From Macrosoma leucophasiata (taxonomy: Eukaryota > Arthropoda > Insecta > Lepidoptera > Hedylidae): a stretch of DNA of 64,000 nucleotides. A program made the translations under genes and the position numbers. The notes beneath the pieces are model-generated. The model made no database searches. It saw only the letters and a program-made list of their open reading frames with translations, and was not told the DNA's origin. The stretch is from assembly GCA_036365455.1 (NCBI GenBank), contig JAWQUS010000020.1, forward strand, positions 221,001 to 285,000. The letters run 5' to 3'. Position 1 is the first letter of the stretch, and each line of letters begins with the position of its first letter. Shown in pieces: positions 54,927 to 64,000 of the stretch.

Positions 54927-56104
54927 TTAATCGTCTCGAACAACGCGGTACCTGTGGATTCGTAATATGACAGGGTCTTGGTGGCGCTTCGGGGGAGTCG
55001 GGCGGCGGCGGTACGTGTACCCGCCGTTTTTGTTTTGGCGCGCATACAGCACTATCGGGGCAGTCTCTTCGGGTCTCGCGTACTTGTGGTTCGAGTACGT
55101 ACGCGACGCGTACGAGGGGGATGCGTACGGAGGAGATGCGTACTGCTCGTAGCGCGTGTCGCCGGCCGCGTTCAGGTCGCGGGTGCGGTGCGGGTGCGGC
55201 GCGCGGGACAGCACGTGGATGACGGGCACGGGCGCGTGCAGCGGCATCGCGTACGCCACCGGCTCGTATTCATCTGCGAAGTCGCGAGCGTATGCGCCGT
55301 ATGCGTCACTCCGTCGCTTTAACGCATCTTGGAGAGGTTCACTCGTGCAACCACTTATGGTCAGTATTAATATCGGCACCTGCAATTTAAAGAGAAACAT
55401 ATTAGATGTTTGTAATTGTATAAATTTATAAAAATCGTTATAGGTTCTCAATACACTCAGGTTTGCTTTCATAAAAAATCAGTGTCTCATCATCTGGATC
55501 AGGAATCGTTAAGTACCTAGTTGGTATTGCGGTGGGAAGTAAATTAAAGTTGATAAGTGCAGATAACACCATCCCATATGCGATGGTACAGCTCAGCATG
55601 TACGCTAGTACCTATACAATTTAATTTGCCTTTCTTCACCTTAACTTCCTTATAAGAATATATCCATGCACCTCTTAAAGGATAGACTGATAGTATGGAG
55701 GACTAAATATGTCAATTAATGTATGGCCTCGCCCTATCTGGATTGCTCTCGGCGGTAGTAGTTTTACCATTCATTATTTAACCAATCAATCTGCCGCTAA
55801 ATGATAGTGTTCAGCATGATCGTGTTGCGGTTAGATGGTAGGTAATGCACGGCCCCGTAGTAACTTATCACACAGACATATCAACTAAGCTCTCAGAGGT
55901 GGAAACGCATCTGCATTTTGAACTCTGGTCTTTGTGTGGGTGTCTATAGGCTGCAGTCATCACTTAACATCAATGTGAACTGCATGCATGTTTGCCACCT
56001 TCATAAAATAAAAAAAAAATATGCTGAACGATAGTTTTCTCACTCACATAAAACGCATAACAGGCTGTGCAAATTAGGGATGGGAAACTCACAATGTATT
56101 CCAT
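54927..56104 (-). CDS. Putative secreted cuticle-type protein, 154 aa
   Basis: Exon 1 is 56104-56093 (ATG GAA TAC ATT, then GTGAGT) and exon 2 is 55379-54927. Both borders are phase 0. The join gives MEYIVPILILTISGCTSEP, a convincing signal peptide split by an intron after codon 4, as in many insect cuticular-protein genes. The mature part has a polar, Arg/Tyr-rich region, a YASPPYASPSYASRTYS repeat and a basic end (NKNGGYTYRRRPTPPKRH). No chitin-binding R&R consensus is visible, so it is not an RR-type cuticular protein. The exon 1 assignment rests on phase and signal logic only. An alternative donor at CACAG|GTACCG near the 3' end could lengthen the protein. Confidence 0.65.
55770..56005 (+). 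mobile_element. Interspersed repeat family B, best copy
   Basis: ctgccgctaaatgatagtgt, cacggccccgtagtaactta, ggtgtctataggctgcagtc and gcatgcatgtttgccacctt, ending in an A-rich run. It lies in the intron of the secreted-protein gene. Other partial copies are near 22090-22200, 36236-36420 and 62872-62960. Confidence 0.72.
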
Positions 56105-58715
56105 GTCGGTATACTAGCGGTATACTCGGCGCTGACTGTGGTCCCACGGGCAGATGGGAAGATGGACAGGTCGGGCGACGGACAGGTAGTCAGGCGGTCA
56201 GGCGGGCAGGTGGTCAGGCGGGCACCGGCGTACTGGCCTACTGCACTGGTGAACGACGGCCGCACGCAAAAAAAACTGCACCACCAGCCCACCAGCACGC
56301 TCCGCTTCACTGCGCGCTTGCTTGCCGGCATCACACTGATCACACGCTAAGGAACTATTGTAGTTTGTATGATGTAACCGTTCATAGCAAAATATTGGCC
56401 AGGATATGAACTACATTTATAAAATTTGTTATTCAAAGAGTGGTCTGATATCGAGAAGATCATGTTATCTTATTATGTCCGTAAAGCTATCGTAACGTAT
56501 GTTAATGGTAGTTCCACGGCGTATCTCTTTTGAGAGATCATTTCTTGCACTATTCAAAATGAGACGTCGAGCCATTTCTTTACATAGCATATCAATCAAC
56601 AATAGATACAGATTACGGCTGCCGTACCTAATTAGATACTGTGTGATTTCAAATGCGATAACCTATTGATCTCTTGACCATCTCTCTTGACACACCTAGA
56701 TTCGGCATGTAGGTACAATCATAGCGACCACGGCTCCCTCCGCCAAATCAAACCCAAGTGAAATTTAAATAGATACCTACCTAAAAAAAAGTATCGAAAT
56801 CACACTTCAGTCCCCAATCTATACAATACGTAACTTCACTTCACGCCTGTAATCCCCGTAGGGGTAGGCAGAGGTAAATGCATGCATTGAAGCATGCATG
56901 GTAACACCCACGTTACATTTTCTCCCATGTAACAGGTGGCGAGCCACCTCAAAATTTTGTCAATGTCTGCGCCTGCTGTGATGTCATGTCACCTAAAAAG
57001 TCTACTTAACCTGCTAACTCCGATTAATTCTATCTTCATTGCAAAGTCCCACCTACACTACGATCGGGTTGGATATGGTCAGCTGGGTCAAGTCCATTTT
57101 CCTAAATTAGAGTTACCAGGTTAGTTTATTTACCCCACGAATGTAGGTAGGTTCTCGTAAGTACCTACGAGTTAAATCGATTCAAGCGCCTTCCCTACTA
57201 TCGCGTTCAATAAACGAGCCTGCAATTTGTGCAGCCAAATGAAAGTGTTTCGCAATATTGTCTTCCACAACTATGAATATTGGCGATGACAGCTCTTCCT
57301 TCCGCGTGCGCTCACCGCTCGCCGCTCGCATACGTTCGCACATGTACTGGTTACTAAGAGGAAGTAAACATTATTGGTTATGTAATGCTATATTGTAATT
57401 TGTCATTTGATAAGTTGATAAAATTATGTTCCTTAATAAAGTTAATATAGTCGTATAACTGCCACATTGCTGGTCGCGCACGCGCATGTTCATCGCTGGA
57501 TTGCGTTCAAATGACGAACGCGGTGATTGAGGATTCGGTTCAAGTTCGCGACGTTCCGTAAATTACGCGACCCGATATAATAAGACGCGAACAGTTGCGT
57601 ACACGCACAGCGCATCTGCTTCATCTTACTTATTTATTGTCAAAATTGCAACGTTCGGTTGTAGTGAAAGAGAAGACAAATATGACGCACACTTTGAACA
57701 AGCGGATCTGGTTAGCCTCGTTACCTTTGTGTTAGTGAAACTCGGAAAATCGCGCTAGACATTAATGCTTGTAAAAACGTTGCAAGTTAGATAATTACTG
57801 CGATTCCTCACGATTCCCATATCCCTTGCCCAATGCTTTGGGTGACAGCCTTGCTAATCGAACGATATGCACCCTAATCTAGATAACAAACTAAAATGAT
57901 TTTTAAAATCTACCCGACGTTTTGGTCGATTTTGTGCTTACATTTTCAGGAACCCGGAAGCTGAAGTTTTATTTCAAATAGTCTCAAGGCAACCTTATCG
58001 TCTACTTCACACTTCACTGGGGGAGTGGCGAGCTCAGACGGCTCTCAGTACCTAATGGTTCGAATAACTTATAAGAACACGGAATCCTCTACTTCACTTC
58101 ATTCAGCAATTTCAGCATCATCGTCATGCAGATGAGGGTATGTGACGGTGTCTGATTTTTTTTTTGAGAAGACCTCTGACTTTATTAGATTCCTTTGTAA
58201 AGTATTTGTAGTTACCATGACATTGATTATATTTTCACGGGTCTACTGGCTCAATTTGGGTTGTACTTTATATTATACTAGCTTATCCCTGCGACTTCGT
58301 CCGCGTGTATCGACATTAGTTGTCGGGTCATATGATTCAAGATTCGAAATTCATTAAATCACTTGGAAATAACAAAATTTTCTTATGACTGATTTTGTCA
58401 CACGTTTGGTTACATTACTGTAGTTTTAGTAATTAACCCATTTTTTTTTCAAAATATAAAAAAAAATGTCACATGATGGTGTCCGATTGGGAATCGATGC
58501 ATTTTCGAATTCTGATAAAAAATAAAGATGACCTTGAACTCGAATAGTTACTATCAATATTTCATGGTAAGGTGAGGCATCTCAATATACCAAGAGCAAA
58601 ATAAAAGATTCAAACTTTGTACAAAAATTATATTAACTTAAAATAAAGTTTTGGTTGAAAGCCTCAAGGCTCCTGGCACTATCACATGACGGTGAAGGCT
58701 TGAAGGTGCGATTGT
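56105..58715. other. Spacer between two secreted-protein genes
   Basis: Holds a short G-rich caggcgg/gacagg repeat (56165-56225) and the body of the family C SINE (56826-56950). The recurrent lepidopteran phrase actagcttatccctgcgact followed by tcgtccgcgtg is at 58278-58309. A TATA-like gatataata at about 57571 is followed 20-25 nt later by gaacagttg, a possible promoter with no identified gene. Confidence 0.5.
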
Positions 58716-61700
58716 TCACCACCAGCCACCGTGGTGGGAGTAGGAGATGTGCGGGTGCTCCTCTATAATCTTGGACACCTTCACGATGCGGGGCACTGAC
58801 ACCACTTTGGGGACAGACACTATTTTCTTCACTTCCACTACCTGATTAAAATAAATTAGTAATTAACATTATTATTAACTTTAGTTACATACACAGACAA
58901 AAATTGATTTCTGTGTTTTATCTAGAAATTAGTAAAGTATGTTAGCAGCAGCATACAGATACGCATATCTGTAGTAGGTAATATTTAAGTGTCAATATAC
59001 TTAGTGCCTTAATACACTGTTATTCTTTCAGCATACTTTAGGTTCGAAAATTTTTCAGTAGATCTTATAGGTTAGGATCCCACTGCAAAATCATTTCGTT
59101 CTTCAGATACGCTGCAAATCTATTTATAATCTAGAGAAAAATGCGTAAAAATTAAGTTTGCAGCATATCTGGATGAACGAAATGATTTTGTAGTGGGATC
59201 CTAAACTATTATATTCTTAACGAATGGACCGAAAATGTGTCTGATTTCAAATACTGTTCAATTAACATGAGAACTTAAATGTTATTTTTATCTCGTTCTC
59301 TCTGCTATAATTGATTGTTGTAAATAATTTTCAGTCCATTGGCAAAACTTCCTACATTGTCAAAATATAAGAACTTGTTTTGTTTTATTGGATTTTACGC
59401 ATAATTACATGCGAGTGAAATATTAAAAAAAATATGGAAAGAAAAGTTTAGTTCGGCGAGACTTGAACCCGTCACTAATGGGATCATTAGTCCAGTCGCT
59501 CTACCAACTAATATCACTTGGAGTAAGAATACTGTTGTACTCGTACAGCATGTTTCAAAGACAATTCTAAAAAGATCAGATCAGACAGAAAATCGTGCTA
59601 ACCTTGGGGACCTCAACAATTTTGTTGACAGAGACGATGTGTGCGGCGGGCGCGGCGATGATGGGGGCGTGGTGGTAGGAGTCGAAGGAGCTGTAGGAGT
59701 CGTAGCCGATGGAGTGTCCCAGCGAGAGGCCGCTGCTGTAGCCGCCGTGCAGGAAGCCGCGCTTGTCGCGCTGCCCCTCGGGCGCCGCCAGCGCTACCGC
59801 GGCCAGGAGGACTACGCACACCTGAAAATTACATTTACATGTATTCATAATCCAAAGACATGCTCAAAGCAGTTTATAAATATAGCCGACTTCGGAACTT
59901 GAGACTTACAAAAATGATGTTTGAGCTGGTATAAGTTCAAATATGGTTAAAATAAATGTTTTATTAAAATCATAACAGACGTTTACATAAGTATAAAATA
60001 ATGCTACAGTTACACATGCTCATAAACGGCATACTTGAAACAAGCATGCTTATACGCGACGAAGTAAGCGTGCTTATTATTAACAATGTCTCGACACGCA
60101 TGCTACTACGGAGCAATTGCTCAAAAGTGGCATGCTTTCGTGCTTGTAATGAGCATATGTAACTGTAGCTTAATGCTTCATCCTAGCATTATCGAATCTT
60201 ACTCCTCTTGGATGCCTCGGTAGTCCACTGTTTTTTAAAAGAAAATCTGTATCTAGGTATACCTATCTATAATATGTTTATCGTGGTCCCGTGGAACCAC
60301 TGTCATGAAGTCATCACTAGCAAACTTCAAATACAATAATATGATAAAAATGAAACAATATACATACAATGATTTTAGAATAATATAATTGCTAAAACTT
60401 GAAATTGTGAAGAAAAATTCATGTGCGTGGTTATTACCTACTCAAAATATAGTCATCAATAATTTAGGAATGAAAACAAAATTGGACGAAATGATATCAT
60501 ATTCATAAAGTCATTACTAAACCTGTGAACATTCCTTTAGCACTCGTACACATAAAGTTTAGACATCTAGGAAAAGAAATTAAAGGCACTGATTAAGAAT
60601 CTTAAATGCCATCATAAAGACCGTGTAAATTGTAAGTAGTTAGAGGATTAGTATCAAAATTCATGTCGCTGACAAATATTGCCAGAGATTATGGCCCATA
60701 GCCATAATAAACACCAATCCCAACATCGTAGTTGAAGATTACATTGGTGTCGAAACGAGGCCGATCGTAAACGAATGAAATCCGATAAATTACAACCACA
60801 CATTAAATCGATTACAATTAATGAGAGTCTTGCCATGGAATAGGTGTAGAAAAAAAATAAGTTATGCTTAAATATCGTAATATTTTATAAATGTACTACA
60901 TTATTTTGTGCATATGTTTCGTAAGACTTAAACATTGAGGACAATCCTTTGGAAGGACATGGAAGGTAGCCATTAGATGCAAAATATCATCAAATCAATC
61001 ATTATAATGGGGACATCAATCAAAACGGTGAAATCTTGTGCATAAGGATGACGGGTTCAAAACAAAAGGTTAATCGAAACTATTGGAATGCTGCAATGGT
61101 GTAGGTAGGTACGTGGTAAAATACATCTGTAGAGTTAGTTCGTATCTAGAACTATCGGAGGACCAATTTCCCTTTAGAAGTACTTTTTAAATTTTAGAAG
61201 CTATTGATTTACTGGGGCAAGAGATATATTTAATGGATTAAACCTGATTTATTTAAATATTTGAATGCTTTTTGATGCTTTGGAGATTTATTAAGCAAAG
61301 CACTAAATAATAGATGTAGTATGGAATTTAAAATCTTGAACTGAGTATTTGTAAGTTATAATATATAAGTCGATAAATAATAGGTTTCTTATTATTTTTT
61401 TGAAGTTGGTAAGTCCATATATAGATTTGGATGAAAGATGTCGAGGATGGATGCAAAGACTTAATTTTTCATGTAATCGAAAATCTAATCAATACGTTAT
61501 CAGTTCATAAAATATTGAAAATAGTTTGCTTGTGAACAAATTGGGGTACCTACCTACTGATTGTTGTTTTGAAAGATTTTATTTTTATAAAATGGAAATA
61601 AAACTTTGTTCATAAATTACATTGATTTTAGCAAATATTGCTTTTAAAGTTGTTTCTTATTCAGGTTTTTATTATTATCCCCTTTAGGTCTCTAATCTTT

Positions 61701-61790
61701 ATAAAACAAATTAAAGGACTTTAAATCCCGCCGGAAAATTGATCAACGAAGGAAACTCGTTCAAAAATAAATACTCACGAAGGTTTTCAT
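58716..61790 (-). CDS. Small secreted cuticle-type protein, 118 aa, V-P-K-V repeats
   Basis: Exons in coding order: 61790-61779 (MKTF), 59821-59603, 58841-58716, all phase 0, with good GT/AG sites. The signal peptide MKTFVCVVLLAAVALAAPEG is split after codon 4. Next comes a KR site (QRDKRGF) that could be cleaved by a furin-type protease. A Gly/Ser/Tyr segment follows (GGYSSGLSLGHSIGYDSYSS). Then come hydrophobic repeats, SVNKIVEVPKVVEVKKIV and SVPKVVSVPRIVKVSKII, and the end HISYSHHGGWW. Such low-complexity secreted proteins are typical of insect cuticle or other extracellular matrices; binding targets are unknown. A strong TATA-Inr core promoter lies 47-82 nt upstream of the ATG, suggesting tightly regulated high expression. 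Confidence 0.9.
59071..59205. mobile_element. Fold-back MITE, about 48-bp arms
   Basis: ttaggatcccactgcaaaat and catttcgttc...cagatacgctgcaaa are mirrored by tttgcagcatatctgg...gaacgaaatg and attttgtagtgggatcctaa. It is in intron 2 of the V-P-K-V gene. Confidence 0.85.
59444..59520 (-). repeat. Degraded tRNA-like repeat
   Basis: The complement has the B box GGTTCAAGTCTC and TTGGTAGAGCGACTGGACTA, related to 41799-41875 and with the same 5' flank. The acceptor and D arms are broken. Confidence 0.6.
60003..60169. mobile_element. Short MITE with 21-bp inverted ends
   Basis: gctacagttacacatgctca at 60003 is mirrored by tgagcatatgtaactgtagc ending at 60169. The interior repeats variants of gcatgct / agcatgc. 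Intron 1 of the V-P-K-V gene; the rest of that intron holds nothing I recognise. Confidence 0.8.
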
Positions 61791-61836
61791 TTTGTTGTAT
61801 GTAAGTAGAGAGGTCGTGGTGGACAGAGGAGCAGTG

Positions 61837-61872
61837 ACTGATGACTCCGGGAGGTGTATGTAGCGTTTTATA
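61837..61872 (-). promoter_or_regulatory. TATA box and TCAGT initiator of the V-P-K-V gene
   Basis: On the minus strand TATAAAA (61872-61866) precedes the arthropod initiator TCAGT (61841-61837) with the T of TATA at about -33 relative to the A of TCA. This is the textbook spacing. It is followed by a 5' UTR of about 48 nt to the ATG. Confidence 0.85.
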
Positions 61873-64000
61873 GGCGTACTCGAGGTCGAGTAATTTTGCA
61901 AATGCGAGCGACGCCGGGTGCCTTGCGCAAACTCTGCTCCTATTATAAACATGTGCGTGTTTCGATAGATTATAATATGCTAATTAGAATTATATGTAAT
62001 GTGATATTCCAGTTCACTTATAAAATAAATACGCAATTGAGATTATTCAATCGTTACGCTAAAGTCACTGGGTTGCTGCTCTCCGCTTTGACGATGTCAT
62101 TTCAAACGGCTTTGTCTCGATGCGAATCGTCTCACTGTATCATTGTTTTATTAATTGTTCTATCGGTGCCTTTTTCGTAATGGTGTATTATATAAAGAAA
62201 CATTTTCGTAATTATTGTTATCAATTTGAAAATATTTTTACATCATAACTCAACTACACTACTGTTTCATTATCCCTTAGACACGCGACGGGAAACTTGA
62301 TTAGGACATTTTCACGGGATCGTAAAATTTAAATTGTACTTTTGTAGGTATGGTGTAGTTACCTCTACAGTACGCTCCTGAAGGCTACAGCTCGAGCTAT
62401 ATCAGTACGGTGCGTATATTAAATTGTTTATCCCTATCACATAACTAGAGACCACATGAAAATAACAGAACAGAATTAATTAATATTGATAAGTCTGACA
62501 TCCCGAGTTCAACCTTTAGATTAGAGATGATATGTGATTTCAAAAAATGTATGACTCTTTGATTATTGTCACACATAGAGCAACACCAGAGGGGAGTAGT
62601 CATATGCAGGCTTTCCCCTCTGTCAAAGTACGAGCCCAAATGGGCCTATACCTATCGCCTAGATGTTTAAATGTGTGCGTGAAATTGTTTCTGTATTTTG
62701 TTAAAGTCATAGTGTGAGTTTCGTAGTAATAAACGATTTTTGTAGTGTGCGTGTGTGTCGCACGCATTCTCCCCCCGCAAGGAATGACAGACTGTTTTGC
62801 ATCGGTAATAAACGCTATGGCTACTCCCCTCCGGTCCGCCGCGGCCGGTCGCCCGTGTTGCTCTATGCTGTCACAGGGCAAAACAATTTAGGCCTCAGGA
62901 GTGGCAACATCTGAATTTTTACCTCTTATTGTGTGTGTAGTGTAGTCTACAGGCAGTTATTTTCTTGGAATGCCTGGTGTGTGTCGACTTACTTATTTAA
63001 AAGGAACCTTTGCTTACCGAGCATTGAGTTCATTATTTCAGCTGAACAACGTCCACTGCCGGACCAAAGATATCTAACAATACCTTTAGTGTTGTGGGTC
63101 ATTAGGGGAGAATATGCCATAATCGCTACGCTTGGCAATACTTTTATCGCGGGATGCATTGAATTCAAAAATATGCAATTTTATAAAATGTATGAAGTCT
63201 CTTATGGTCCGGAACTGATCCGAGTGATTGTGATTTGTTATGGGTATTTATAAGGTGAAGGCTCTTAAATTCAGTTGATATGTGAGTGTTAAGTACACAG
63301 GACTCGTGATGAAAAATATAGCCACTTGCAATATGGCGGGCCGAGTGATGTACGGTGTAATAATTTAATAACTCACATGAATAAAATATTGACTTATTAG
63401 TATGCAAAAAGTAACATTGAATTTATGGAATAAATGAATATCGTTATATAAAATTTACCGACCAAAAACTTAAATGATGAAACAACTAGGTAATAATAAC
63501 ATTATTGATTATGAGAATTATTATTTTATTTAAGTAATAAAATAACATTGAAGACGCTGGCGCGATGATAAAATAGGACAAAAAGTATTTTAATTTGCAT
63601 ATCAAGTAGGTAAGTACGGCTCATTGAGCGATGTAAGTAGTAAAGTCATAACAGTAGATTTTTCTGTAGTGTAAATATATTTTATAATTCCTAATTTAAA
63701 CCTTAACGCATCTCCTAGCTCGTATTCTTCAAAACCGTGAGCAGAAGTATAAAATAAAAAGTGTCCATCAAAACACGGATAAAGAATAGAAAGAAATAAA
63801 ACGGAGCTGCGATAGCATAGAATAAATTTTATAGAATACGCCACACGCAATTAGTTAAACAATAAATTAAAAAAATATAGAATAATCTAGAAAAAAAAAT
63901 TACTTATTAGAAATAAACACTTTTTAAATTATGGATAGTTGATTACATGAAAAGATTTTATTTTTTGAAATTCACTCACAGCAGCTAAATTCAAATCTAG
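61873..64000. other. Upstream flank, no gene recognised
   Basis: Mostly AT-rich. Contains a MITE (62576-62865), a family B fragment (62872-62960) and, at 63036-63170, a degraded copy of the retroposon at 11262-11480. No exon is recognisable up to the window edge. Confidence 0.5.
62576..62865. mobile_element. MITE family D, near-complete
   Basis: TAGAGCAACA at 62576 and its complement at 62856-62865 bound about 290 bp. Both ends share ggggagtagncata. The right end matches the fragment at 28524-28605 over about 80 bp (accgatg...aaacgctatggctactcccc in complement). Confidence 0.75.

Noticed and set aside
57565..57605. Plus-strand promoter (gatataata then gaacagttg)
   Set aside because: TATA-like and initiator-like words occur, but I could find no exon downstream before 58700, so it stays a note only.

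Overview
This is nuclear DNA from an insect, almost certainly a moth or butterfly. Genes have spliced exons with GT/AG borders, and GC-rich coding exons sit in AT-rich introns and spacers. The transposon debris has a lepidopteran look: RTE tails carrying a cAGCAGTGGAC motif, a 5S-rRNA-derived SINE, hAT-type elements, and a recurrent actagc...cgacttcgtccgcgtg motif. There are no operons, prokaryotic signals or viral genes.

Layout. 898-16577 (minus) is BOP1, a ribosome-biogenesis WD40 protein in 16 exons. It lies head to head with BOLA3 (17339-18155, plus), a mitochondrial Fe-S maturation factor. Next comes eIF3 subunit F (20797-31452, plus, 6 exons), which converges on XRCC1 (34522-45301, minus, 11 exons), the scaffold for DNA single-strand-break repair. 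Further right on the minus strand are an unrecognised six-exon gene encoding 350 aa (48813-53337) and two small secreted, cuticle-type genes (54927-56104 and 58716-61790). Both small genes have a 12-nt first coding exon that splits the signal peptide. For all seven genes the exon chain was assembled by hand from frame, phase, splice sites and, where recognised, homology. The phases close exactly.

Introns and spacers hold a nested transposon landscape. It includes RTE, Jockey and RNase-H-bearing LINE remnants, a Helitron helicase fragment, and hAT-type elements with 8-bp target duplications. There are also several fold-back MITEs, a 5S-rRNA-derived SINE, tRNA-derived SINEs and many micro-palindromes.

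The most unusual signal is a set of six tandem arrays, all at the 3' ends of coding exons of BOP1, eIF3F and XRCC1. Each unit copies the end of an exon together with its splice donor, or its stop codon, plus a little flanking sequence. In eIF3F (7 x 94 bp) and BOP1 exon 13 (3 x 136 bp) the unit starts at an internal CAG|GTG, and its exon-like part is 69 or 96 nt, a multiple of three. These arrays therefore look like trains of frame-preserving decoy exons, the configuration expected in AGGT-duplication models of intron and exon gain. Expression and copy number cannot be judged from sequence alone.
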